Source: Pycnococcus provasolii (taxonomy: Eukaryota > Chlorophyta > Pseudoscourfieldiophyceae > Pseudoscourfieldiales). From it: DNA of 64,000 nt. The translations under genes were made by a program, and so were the position numbers. The stretch is taken from NCBI GenBank assembly GCA_049487715.1, contig CP150580.1, forward strand, positions 434,001-498,000, given 5' to 3'. Below are positions 37,021-46,306 of the stretch, one piece after another; positions within the stretch are counted from its first letter, which is position 1; the number at the start of each line of letters is the position of its first letter. Under the pieces are notes generated by a model that ran no database searches, was not told the DNA's origin, and saw only the letters and a program-made list of their open reading frames with translations.

Positions 37021-39066
37021 ATGGGACGCCTTCCGCCGGTGGATAACCGCTCGCCCAAGTCGTCGTCGTCGTCGGCCGGCAACAAAAATCAAAGGCACGC
37101 AAAGGAAGGTGGAGGTGGTGGAGGTGGGGGAGGAGGCTTGTACCTGCCACCCGTCGAGGGAACGCACGTCATACCGCTCATCGACATGGCGCAGTGGTCA
37201 AGCAACCTCGAGGTGAAGCGCGACGCCGTGCTCGGACTTCTCAGCTTGGCGGAGAGCAACCACAACCTCGAGGTGATGGGAAAGATGGGCGCGCTCACCG
37301 CGCTCTCCGACCTCATGTTCCGACCGGAGGCGACGGAGTTCGAGGGAAGTCCCAAGAAGAAAACGACGCGATTCCGCGTCGTCAAGCCGGGGTACGGGAG
37401 CGGGCCGCTGCACGCGGAAATCAGCGCGGCGAGCTTGGCAGGCGAAGACAGCTCGCCAGGACTGGCTGCCGAGCGAAGCAGAGCATCAATCTCCGCAGAG
37501 GCGTCGACGTCGCTCATCCAAAAGGTGCCGTTCAAACCGTCCAAGGGCGACATCAAACTGCAGAGGCTTGCCGCGAACGCCATCTCCCTGCTCGTCGGAC
37601 ATCCCGCGAACCAGAAGCTCTTCCTCGAGCTCGGGTACCTCGAAAAAACGTGCAAGATCGCACTGTCGACGCACAACACGTCCATACGACGCTCCGTGGC
37701 TGTCACGCTCCTCAACCTCTCCAAAAATCCAAGCCTGCGCGAGTCGCTATTCGAGCACCCCAAGCTCATGGAGGCGCTCGGGCACCTCGCTCTTGCATCC
37801 GACGAGCGCACGCGACTCAGCGCGTTCGGCGTGTACAAGCGACTTGCACAGTCGGACGTTAACTCGGAGAACTGGAGCGAGGAGGAAATCGCGCAGCTGA
37901 CGCAGTACCTGACGATGAGCCTCGACATTCGGCTGCACATGATGACACTTGACGCGCTGAACGCGCTCGCGATGAACGAGAAGAACGGCCTCGTGATTGG
38001 CGCGCAGCCGGACATTGTCGACAAGCTCGCCAGCTTCCTCGACCTCGAGATGTACAACGACGCCGTGCGGCTGCTCGCTTCGACGTGCATATCGACCATC
38101 TCCAACTACGAGGGCAACCTGCCCTTGCTCGGCGCGTGCGACATGCTCTTCGAGAAGCTGCATCAGAGCATCGACCACGGCATGCGCGTCGACGACTACG
38201 ATGCGTGCCGCCTGGACCTCGGCACCATCGCGCACGTCGCCGTGCTGCAGGAGGTGGCGGACAAGCTCGTGCAGATAGACTTTGTCGAGCACCTCTTCAA
38301 GTACGCGATGATTCACAACAAGCCTTGCCGGAAGCACGCCGCTCGCGCGATTCGCCTCATCAACATGACGAACGAGGCGTCGGATGTCGCGGTGCTGCGG
38401 AACATGGACAAGCTCGCGTACCTGATGTGCAAGGTGAACGACTACGGCGTTCAGATGGACGCGCTGATGATGATGGCGAAGCTGTCGGAGGACGAGGAGG
38501 TGATCAGCAAGTACCTTCTCAACCACCTCGGCCCGATCGTCAGCAAGATTGAGGACTGGGGCGTCTTGCCTGACCCTGATCTTGCGGAGGTGGCGACAAA
38601 GCTTGCGGCAAACCTTGCGCAGAACAAGGTTGCGAAGATGATGCTGACTACGATCAAGCCGTTGATCAAGAACCTCGTGGAGGGAATCAAGTCGAAGGAT
38701 CCGAAGCTTCAGATTCAGTCTGTGCGTTTCGTGACCAACTTGACGGAGGAGGCGGAGGAGGAGGCGAAGGCGGCGGTGGTGAACGTCGGCGCCATCTGGC
38801 GCATGCGCTCCATCTCGAAGGACGCCAACGCGAATGCGATGGTAAAGTCCGCTGTGCAATCGACGCTGAAGAGCAGCCTGGCTGAGCACACCGCCGCCAT
38901 TATGATTCAGTCGATTGTTCGCGGTCGCATTCACCGAAAGCGCGCGAAGCGCCGGGAGGAGCGGCTACGCCAGCGCGAGGAGGAGCTCAAGAGAAAAGAG
39001 GAGGAGGCTGCCATCAAGGCGCGCGAGATTGCGGAGGCGAAGGCAGCGGCGGAGGCGGAAGCTTGA
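37021..39066 (+). CDS. Armadillo-repeat protein with IQ motif
   Basis: 681 residues. A poly-Gly tract at 30-40 precedes armadillo-like helical repeats running from about 50 to 600. Examples are AVLGLLSLAESNHNLEVMGKMGALTALSDL, AANAISLLVGHPANQKLFLE, SVAVTLLNLSKNPSLRE and LAANLAQNKVAKMMLTTIKPLIKNL. An IQ motif at about 620-640 (AAIMIQSIVRGRIHRKRAKR) is followed by a Glu/Arg/Lys coiled coil (REERLRQREEELKRKEEEAA). Such ARM/IQ proteins occur among flagellar and cytoskeletal proteins and bind calmodulin. The particular family is not identified, and the flagellar link is only a suggestion from the STPGR gene in the same window. Start ATG at 37021. Confidence 0.72.
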   Translation: MGRLPPVDNRSPKSSSSSAGNKNQRHAKEGGGGGGGGGGLYLPPVEGTHVIPLIDMAQWSSNLEVKRDAVLGLLSLAESNHNLEVMGKMGALTALSDLMFRPEATEFEGSPKKKTTRFRVVKPGYGSGPLHAEISAASLAGEDSSPGLAAERSRASISAEASTSLIQKVPFKPSKGDIKLQRLAANAISLLVGHPANQKLFLELGYLEKTCKIALSTHNTSIRRSVAVTLLNLSKNPSLRESLFEHPKLMEALGHLALASDERTRLSAFGVYKRLAQSDVNSENWSEEEIAQLTQYLTMSLDIRLHMMTLDALNALAMNEKNGLVIGAQPDIVDKLASFLDLEMYNDAVRLLASTCISTISNYEGNLPLLGACDMLFEKLHQSIDHGMRVDDYDACRLDLGTIAHVAVLQEVADKLVQIDFVEHLFKYAMIHNKPCRKHAARAIRLINMTNEASDVAVLRNMDKLAYLMCKVNDYGVQMDALMMMAKLSEDEEVISKYLLNHLGPIVSKIEDWGVLPDPDLAEVATKLAANLAQNKVAKMMLTTIKPLIKNLVEGIKSKDPKLQIQSVRFVTNLTEEAEEEAKAAVVNVGAIWRMRSISKDANANAMVKSAVQSTLKSSLAEHTAAIMIQSIVRGRIHRKRAKRREERLRQREEELKRKEEEAAIKAREIAEAKAAAEAEA

Positions 39067-40037
39067 GGAGAAGAAAGCTTGCCGAGGACAAAAACAAATG
39101 AAAACAAATGAAAAAAAAAAAAAAAGCTTTCCAGAACGCGCTTCCCCACCTCTGCCACAAATAACGAACACACTACGGGGATAGTCACAGCCCTACCCTT
39201 AAAAAGTTCGGGTCTCTTCCGGGGGCGCGCTCCCGGAAAGACACTTCTTGGCGAAGCCCACAGTCGCAGCCCGAACCACGGCGAGCGCGCACTTGAGACC
39301 ACCACCCCGGCAGACGGGCGACCCCCAGGGAACCCCTGCCAGCCGGTGGGGGACCACGGCAAACCCTAGCGCTGCAAGCGCGTACGGACTGCCCTCATTC
39401 TCAAGTCCGCAGCACCGCACGAAGTGTGCGCAACCGAGAATCACATACCGCGGAATGCGGTACGCGCTCCCGTAGAGGCAACACCAACGTGACCTCGAGG
39501 GTGCGCGACAAGACAAAAAAAAAAAAAAAAACACCACCATCCGTCCCTCATTCTCACGCCCACGCGAGCTGACACACACATTATACACCCACACGCCATC
39601 ACCACCGCACGTGGCGACCAAGCGCGTCTTCCCACCCCCGCGCACTCGGAACTCCGGTCCCAACCTGCTTTCCGAGTCCGCGGGGCTTTATGTCCGAGCC
39701 TACGGCCAGCTGAGGGTCACACCCGCCCGCTCGCACGCGATTCCGCGCCGGCTTGCCAGCCGCGGATCGGTGACGACGCGAGGCTTTCGCACTCTGTAAT
39801 TAATCACCAAACATTCACAACTAACATATGCCCAATTCGAGACACCCAAGTCCCGAAGCAGATGGACCCGCACACTCGGGGAGAGCCACCCAGGGCTACG
39901 ACCGAGGACTGCACCCAAGTAGAAACCGCTTCCCGGCCCCGAGGGGGCGCGCCCGCGGCAAGGCGTTCCCGGCCCGGAACTTGCCCAGGGTTAAGTGGGC
40001 ACCGCCGACGGTGGTTCACTCGCACCCACACTGAGCG
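39067..40037. other. GC-rich intergenic region with poly(A) tracts, unassigned
   Basis: The stretch contains A15 at 39111-39125, A17 at 39515-39531, a G/C hairpin with arms CTTCCGGG and CCCGGAAAG near 39216-39240, and long GC-rich non-coding sequence to 40030. No rRNA, tRNA, SRP or RNase P signature was recognised. An A-tailed retroelement fragment is possible, but no target-site duplication was found. Confidence 0.35.
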
Positions 40038-40935
40038 ATGAAGATGAAGGCACTACCATCGATCACGTCGTGGGTGATTGCTGCGGCGGTGTGGGCGGCG
40101 ACCTTGCTGCTCCTTTTGGCGCATCAGTCGCAGCTGCAGGCGGAAGTGCGCGCGGTGCACGCGGAGGGCACAGAATTGAGGAGACGACTGCTGCTGCTCG
40201 AGCGGCCGGACGATGCCGCTCTGGAGGCGGGGAGGCGGCGACAGCTGCTCTCCACGATGGCCGGCGCAGACGTGCTGACGCACGTCTCAAGCGATGGCTC
40301 GGCGCGGCTGAGCATCTCTTCGGACACTGGGGTGGACGTGGAGAGCGTCCAATTCAGTGGCGCAACCATTGGCATTTCCGCAGACACCGATTTGCTCTCG
40401 CTCGGGTCTGGCACGCTGACTGTGAATGGAGACATCACTGCAACGGGGAGCTGCTGTGGTTCTTCATCCACAGCGTTCACGCCACGTGGGTTCTTTGTGA
40501 AGAAAGACGGCACTACATATATTACCAATGGTGCTACGAACTGGCAGACAGTCGCCGGCTTCACAACCACGAACCTCGTCGGTGGCTGGGACTCTGGAAA
40601 CCTCGTCATGAACACCGGCGTCTTCACCGCGCCTGTTGCTGGGTACTACTACGTCAGCGTAACCCAGCGCGTTGACCAACATGACTCGAGCAGCGGGTCA
40701 TATTTTCGGCTCATAATCTCCATCAACGACTCAAACGACTACAACCTTGGCGTCGGCGGGCATAGTATCAACATAGGGAATGGATTCAGTCCAAAACTAT
40801 GAAACCATCCAAGTCACGAACATTATCAGCCTCTCCGCATCGGACACCATAAGCTTCAAGTTTTATGCCTCCTCGGACTCTACCTATGACATAAATGCAG
40901 AGTCACACTACTCGGTGTTCCTGATGCCAACGTGA
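40038..40935 (+). CDS. Signal-anchored C1q/TNF-like domain protein, frame-broken near C-terminus
   Basis: About 298 residues if one A of the run at 40793-40796 is removed. The first frame ends early at 40800 (FSPKL), while the second frame from there reads YETIQVTNIISLSASDTISFKFYA and ends with HYSVFLMPT before the TGA at 40933. The N-terminus has a hydrophobic anchor (SWVIAAAVWAATLLLLLAH) and a heptad-like segment. The C-terminal domain has FFVKKDG, WDSGNLVMNTGVFTAPVAGYYYVSVTQRV and INDSNDYNLG, the C1q/TNF-like jelly-roll pattern. Such domains occur in secreted proteins of microbes and algae. Function unknown. It is either a sequencing indel or a recently broken gene. Confidence 0.6.
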
Positions 40936-41549
40936 TGAGCTTCTACTAAACCTTCTTAACCTGGTTAACCTTCTTCTTAACCTACTAAACCTACTAAACC
41001 TTCTACGAAACCCTCTACTTCTATGAAACCTTTTATTATGTAATTTGTTAATCAATTCACGTCTCTTGCCAGTATCTTTTAAGCGGTGCAATTCATAAAA
41101 AAAATGAAATCAGTAACACTTCAAAGAAAGTGCTTTCCTACTCCTTCTGCTGTCGTTCTTGTTGCCGGCGGGAGTCGTTGTTGACGTCCTCGGTCGCCGT
41201 GTGTGCTCAAGGTGCGTCACAGGAAACCAAGAAAGTGTGACGCGCCGTCGCAGGAGAGCCCTAAGAGCCCTAAGAGCCCTAAGTGCAAGCGCCATTCCCC
41301 TTACTTGGCTAACTTGGGTAAGAAACAGCGTGCGTTCGGGAAGAGTTCCGTCTCTGCAAAGGTTTGCCGTCCCCCCCCCCCTGGACCTATTCCCCCCTTG
41401 CATTTTTGGTTCCCGCTTGTTCCCCCGGGCCCTGCCTTTTCCCAAGCATGCTGGTTGGGAACGAGCAAGAACATTAGGGGTTTGGGGATTTCCGATTTTC
41501 CGGAAGAATCCACATTTCGAGAGCCTTCCCTTGGAGTACCCAGTTCCAT
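40936..41549. other. Intergenic with CCTTCTTAACC-type repeats
   Basis: CTTCTTAACC and ACTAAACC units recur at 40945-41030. GAGCCCTAA recurs three times at 41256-41282, and CCCCCCCCCCTGG occurs at 41371-41385. ACATTAGGGGTTTGGGG at 41471-41487 is the upstream element of the HtrA gene. Confidence 0.45.
41471..41487 (+). promoter_or_regulatory. Telomere-like motif upstream of HtrA protease
   Basis: ACATTAGGGGTTTGGGG, about 65 bases before the ATG at 41550. Confidence 0.4.
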
Positions 41550-42902
41550 ATGATGGCCATGGCGACTTCCAGACGCACCGGTGCCTCGTGCACTGTGCAC
41601 AAAACAACTGGAGTTTGGTGGTGGTGGGTTAGAAGCTGGTTTAAAAGGTGGTGAGGTCTCGTCTTCGTGCTCCCACTTAGCTGCTGCTCTGCTGCTGGTG
41701 GTATCACCACCAGTTTTCGCACTGGTCGTTGGTCGTCGCAATCGCAATCAGCAGCATCGGCGGCTTCTGGGATGACGAGTACGGGTTTTGCGGCGGCCGG
41801 GTTAATGGTTGGTGGTTTCGTGGCGACTCTCAACCAAACACCTATCCAAGCAGAAGCGTCGTCGTCGTCGCACAGAAACGTTCCCATTGGTAGGAACGAG
41901 GTGGCGGATGCTGCAGAGGCGGTCGCACCCGCCGTCGTCAACTTGGCGGTTCTCGCAAGGACGGGAGGAGGCCTTTTCGGTGTCGGTGGCGGACATGATC
42001 GCAAGGGCGTCGTCGCCGCCACAGGATCAGGATTCATCATCGACACGAAGGGTGTGTGTGTGACAAACGCTCACGTCGTTCGGGGCGCCGCATCCACGAA
42101 GCTGCGCGTCACGCTCCACGACGGACGAACGGTCGAGGGACAGGTCGTCGCTGCAGATGCCGCCAGCGACATTGCGGTTGTACAGCTCGACGAGAAGCGT
42201 GCGCCTTACCCGTGCGTCAAGCTCGGCCAGTCTGACAACCTGCGCGCCGGCGAGTGGGTCGTCGCACTTGGCAGCCCACTTCACCTCAGTAATACGGTCA
42301 CGGTGGGCATCATTTCCAACGTCACGCGGCGTGCGAGCGACCTTGGCATGGGTGGTGCCGCACGTGCGCGCATGGCGTACCTTCAGACGGACGCCGCGAT
42401 CAACCAGGGCAACTCTGGCGGCCCGTTGTGCGACCTCGACGGGCGCGTGGTTGGCGTGAACACGATGAAGGCGCTGGGTGCCGACGGCGTTTCCTTTGCC
42501 ATACCAATCGACGAGGCGCGTCGCGTCGTCACGCAGCTGCTCGACCACGGGCGTGTTCGCCGACCTTACCTAGGCATGAAGCTGCTTGAGCTAAATGCAG
42601 GCATATGCGAGAGCCTCCGCACGTCGACAGGAACGCCGTTTCCACCGAAGGAATGCGAGCGTGGTGCGGTGCTGCTACCACACGTGCACCCGGGTGCGCC
42701 TGCCGATCGATGCGGCTTGCACAGCGGCGACGTGATTGTTAAGGTGAATGAGAAGGACGTGACGGGCGTTCAGAGCGTGTTGGATCCTCTCGAACCTGGC
42801 AAGAAGGTACACTTTGAGGTGGTTCGTCGCGACGAAACGACACGCAAGGGATTTGTGCGTCTGTGTGTGGTGGTCCAGGCGGAGGAGATGAGAGGTGGCT
42901 AA
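41550..42902 (+). CDS. HtrA/Deg-type serine protease with PDZ domain
   Basis: About 429 residues from two exons, 41550-41617 and 41681-42902. The intron begins GTGGTG (donors at 41618, 41621 or 41624 fit) and ends CCCACTTAG. The second exon's frame has no ATG before the protease domain, so the first exon MMAMATSRRTGAS is needed. The catalytic triad is His in TNAHVVRGA, Asp in AASDIAVVQL and Ser in GNSGGPLCDL. LGSPLHLSNTVTVGIIS and FAIPIDEARRVV follow. A PDZ domain at the end includes HPGAPADRCGLHSGDVIVKVNEKDVTG. The hydrophobic stretch GLMVGGFVATLN before PIQAEA suggests an HtrA2-like membrane or lumen targeting signal in mitochondrion or plastid. Quality-control protease by homology. Confidence 0.8.
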
Positions 42903-42934
42903 GACAAAAGGCAAGGGAACATAAAATGAGAATT

Positions 42935-42939
42935 TGTAA
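42935..42939 (+). terminator. Probable polyadenylation signals TGTAA
   Basis: TGTAA at 42935 and again at 42947, within 50 bases of the HtrA stop. Confidence 0.4.
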
Positions 42940-42995
42940 GAATGCTTGTAAAAAGGGCGACGACGACGTTGTCGTTGTCGTCGCGTTGTATCTAT

Positions 42996-45434
42996 TCATT
43001 TCGGTCCCTCCAATACGAACGTGTCGCCAATCGTCGTCGCTTCCGCAACAAGGAATGCAAGCAGACGGCTTGCGGCATACTCGGAAGCAACTGCCTCAAA
43101 TTCCTGCATCATTCGCTCATCACCCGTGCTCTTGGCTTGCGTCAACGCTGCCGCCTTCGCATTCACGTTTCGCATCACCGCTCTTTCTCGCGCAGCTGCA
43201 AACGTGCGAAGGAGGTTGAGCGGAAGCTGGTACCTCGCCCTCGTGCTAGCGGATATCTTCACATCATCATACACAAACACCGGATTCATCTCGTCGGGGT
43301 CAAGCTCCATATTGTAGACGGCGTGTGCGTGCGGCCAAGACTCTCGCGTGACAACCACCTTGTACACGCCATCTGTCCCGGCACGCCACTGTAGACGTTC
43401 TTCACGTGGCTGCTGGCGGTGACGAGCTTTCACAACAATCGAAGCGCCATCAGGCATGAGTGCTGCGACGCTGGATGGAAGTTGCTGTTGTTGTGCTGCT
43501 GCTGATTTAGCTTCGTCGTCGTCGTTGCCCGGCGTAATGTTCTCTTCTGCTGTTGCGCCATCATCGTTTGAAGTAGCGGGAAAGAGAGTACGCCACCATG
43601 CAGCTAATCGTTCAACAAACGTTGTTGTTGTCGTCGTCGTCGGCGATGGTGGTGGCAGAGGTGTCTCTTCTTCTGCGCCAACTTCGACAACCTTTGCCAA
43701 GCTAGCACCGTCATCATCCTCGCCGTCGTCATGCTCAATTGTTTCCTTAATCGTCTTGGCGTAGCTGCCACTCGTCGTGTCATCAACACGTCCCCACACG
43801 ATTGGACCGCGGCTCGAGCCTTTGATATTTTCGATGCCGTCATCCTCACTCATCAGGTACACAGCCTGTAGCGGCCGGTCGAGGTACGCACGCACGCGCG
43901 AGGTGCGTTCTTGCGGCGTTGATGAAGAAGTGGGTGGTGGTGACTCAACGTCATTGGCAGACGCAATCCATGTGGACAAGTCGCGCCCTTGAAGTTGGCG
44001 TTGGCTCGTGCCGACGTTCGCAAGCACGTCCGCAGCTGGAGAAAAGTCGTGCGTGAGTCCCATGCGCTCCCATTCAGGCACCCACGATAGACGCAGCATT
44101 GCACAGAGGGTAGGTGCCAGATCTACCGCGGCCATCGCACGTTCGAACGTCGCTCCAGCAGGCAAAGATTTCCCTCGCATATAAAGGGGAACACGCGAAC
44201 TCTCGTCCTGTGGTCTGTGCTTGCCCACAAAGCCGTGGCTACCAAGCATGTCGCCGTGATCTGTCGTCCACACAGTAATCGCGTCATTCTTGTAGTCGCT
44301 GCCCCAGATCGCGTCCATGCCTCTCGTCATGCGACCCACCTCCACATCGATCGTCTCGACGAGACCGTAGTAGCCCGCGAGTTTGCGGCGGAAGTGTGAA
44401 TTCTTTGCAATTTTCTCAGGAGTATTGCGCCGAGCGCGCGTCGACGCGGGCGGTATGTCACCATCGTACAACCTGTTGCTTTGGCGCCGTTTTAGATTGG
44501 GCAGCACGTCGCCGCGCATGAGAGCGTCAAGAAGATCCTCACCATCCGATGATGGTGGTGCCGCTGCCGCCATCGTGGTGTGGTTGCCCTCTCCACCGCT
44601 GTGACCCCATCGGAATTTCCCGTACGGCGCACAGTAGCTCGTCGGCGGTTCTCGTTCGAAGAGGTCGTACTGCGCATCGCAACCGCCGTTCCAGTGATGT
44701 GGTGGACCATACGATACAGCCAAGAATATCGGCTGCGGGCAAAGACCTCGGTTAACGTTTCGCTGCTGACTTTTTTTGTGAGATTGGAGAATCTCAAGCG
44801 CACGATCCGTGTGCCAAGTAGGTTGGTATTCGCTGATGAGTTTGTTGTCGTGCTTAAAGTTTTTGTAGTTGTGCATGTCCGCATCGGTGTCGATGATGAT
44901 ATCCATGCCTGCCGCCTTTGCGTGACGGTGCGTGTCCCAATGACCGTTGCCGAGGTGCCACTTGCCCACCCAGGCCGTTTTGTATCCTGCGCCACGAAGC
45001 ACATGTGCTAGGGTGGCTGTCGTATCGATGCCATCACGCGCGTAGCCTGGAACGGGAAGCGGATGTCGTGCCCGATTTGTCGCCACACCCACGCTTTGTG
45101 GATATCGGCCAGTCAGCATGGATGCGCGATTAGGACTGCATGCAGGAAATGTCGCATAGGCAAACTTCACCTCGACACTTTGGTTTCTGAGGATGTCGAG
45201 GTTTGGTGTCAGCGCTTGATTCTGCTCGTGGTCTGGCGTGTACGACCACTGATCTGCCATGATCAACACAAGGTTTGATGGGCAGTCTTCTTCTTTTTGG
45301 TTGTTGTTGTTGCTGCTGCTGGTGGTGGATGCTTGCTGCTGCTGCGCGTGAACATCCGTTATCACCAGAATTGCCACTACTGCAAGAACAACAAGCAGGA
45401 AGCGAAGAGTAGAAGTGGAAGAAGCCATCATCAT
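42996..45434 (-). CDS. Secreted/membrane sulfatase (type I, formylglycine type)
   Basis: 812 residues from the ATG at 45434. A hydrophobic signal segment (STLRFLLVVLAVVAILVITDVHA) leads into NLVLIMADQWSYTPD, where the early Asp binds the metal. ACSPNRASMLTGRYP holds the CxPxR site; Cys99 should be converted to formylglycine. VGKWHLGNGHWD and VWTTDHGDMLGSHG supply the conserved Lys, His and metal-binding Asp/His residues. Long Ser/Thr/Asp inserts (ETPLPPPSPTTTTTTTFVERL) interrupt the C-terminal domain, which is diagnosed by YNMELDPDEMNPV (the usual YDLxxDPxE). The substrate (sulfated polysaccharide or lipid) is unknown. The gene converges with the HtrA gene. The upstream TTG is not a start. 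Confidence 0.85.
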   Translation of the reverse strand: MMMASSTSTLRFLLVVLAVVAILVITDVHAQQQQASTTSSSNNNNQKEEDCPSNLVLIMADQWSYTPDHEQNQALTPNLDILRNQSVEVKFAYATFPACSPNRASMLTGRYPQSVGVATNRARHPLPVPGYARDGIDTTATLAHVLRGAGYKTAWVGKWHLGNGHWDTHRHAKAAGMDIIIDTDADMHNYKNFKHDNKLISEYQPTWHTDRALEILQSHKKSQQRNVNRGLCPQPIFLAVSYGPPHHWNGGCDAQYDLFEREPPTSYCAPYGKFRWGHSGGEGNHTTMAAAAPPSSDGEDLLDALMRGDVLPNLKRRQSNRLYDGDIPPASTRARRNTPEKIAKNSHFRRKLAGYYGLVETIDVEVGRMTRGMDAIWGSDYKNDAITVWTTDHGDMLGSHGFVGKHRPQDESSRVPLYMRGKSLPAGATFERAMAAVDLAPTLCAMLRLSWVPEWERMGLTHDFSPAADVLANVGTSQRQLQGRDLSTWIASANDVESPPPTSSSTPQERTSRVRAYLDRPLQAVYLMSEDDGIENIKGSSRGPIVWGRVDDTTSGSYAKTIKETIEHDDGEDDDGASLAKVVEVGAEEETPLPPPSPTTTTTTTFVERLAAWWRTLFPATSNDDGATAEENITPGNDDDEAKSAAAQQQQLPSSVAALMPDGASIVVKARHRQQPREERLQWRAGTDGVYKVVVTRESWPHAHAVYNMELDPDEMNPVFVYDDVKISASTRARYQLPLNLLRTFAAARERAVMRNVNAKAAALTQAKSTGDERMMQEFEAVASEYAASRLLAFLVAEATTIGDTFVLEGPK

Positions 45435-46306
45435 GCGATGCGATGGTGGTGGAGGAGAAGTCAAGGAGTCGCCACCAACTTACGATTCACCACCACGACG
45501 ACGACGACGACGACGACGACGGCAAGTAAGTTTTTAAATAGCTGCCCCCGCCGCTCCTCCTCCTCGTCACTCTCAAGTCATCACGCGCGTCTCAACATTT
45601 ACTACCTGTCCTCCATTTTGCGTGACCTGTGGTATGAGTAGTGGTTGAAGTTCGAATTGTCCCACGTTCCGCCGCTCGGAAAAATCTGGCGAAATCGGGG
45701 ATCCGTCGTTGGTATAATTGCGTTGCGTTGAACTATTCTCCCGGGGCCCCCAACGGCCCCCCTGGGATCCCGGTTGTTGTATGGTGGACAACGTAGCTGA
45801 CATCATGACGGCACAAGAGGCACGACTAGGTGAGTTGTTTTGTTGCTGCGCATAGTGAGTTGTATGAGCTTGCCGCGAAAAGCCGAAAACCAGGCTTCTC
45901 CCAAGGGCTCCCAAGTCCCAAGAACCACGCCAAAATGGCCGAGGAATGTGTAAATTGATGTTAGTTATGCACTTATGCACATGGCTTCCAATTTCCAAAG
46001 ATAGATGATTAATGATTCTGCCGTCGTTGTTGCTTTTGTGAATCAATCGACTGATCATTGCGTAGAATAACAAACCAAGATTGTGTTGAGAATCATTTCA
46101 ACTCAACGAGGTATGGCTCAAGCGCGGGCGGCGGTTCAGCGCCAACCGCATCACATGCACCAATTTAAACCATTGTCATCATTTGCACCCACGGGCGGCT
46201 AGGGGTTTGGTTATTAGGGGTTACGGTGTTTCACGCATATCCCCATGCGCTGGAATGATCACTTATTAAATGATATTAAAAATGATATTTATCTTTACAA
46301 ATATAC
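45435..46306. other. Intergenic upstream of sulfatase and downstream of MMD1-like gene
   Basis: A CGA/ACG repeat at 45496-45523, an inverted GGGCCCC/GGGGCCC block near 45745-45770, and CTAGGGGTTTGGTTATTAGGGG at 46199-46220, which is telomere-like. No gene is supported. Confidence 0.4.

Noticed and set aside
37747-38934. 395-codon minus-strand ORF
   Set aside because: Antisense of the armadillo/IQ gene.
39200-40030. rRNA, tRNA or SRP RNA in the GC-rich gap
   Set aside because: No conserved rRNA, tRNA or 7SL motif could be recognised on either strand. GC content alone is not evidence.
41667-41669. GTG start for the HtrA gene
   Set aside because: A eukaryotic gene is unlikely to start with GTG. 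A spliced first exon with ATG at 41550 explains the frame.
45434-45464. Start of the sulfatase at 45464
   Set aside because: The codon there is TTG. The first in-frame ATG at 45434 gives a normal signal peptide.
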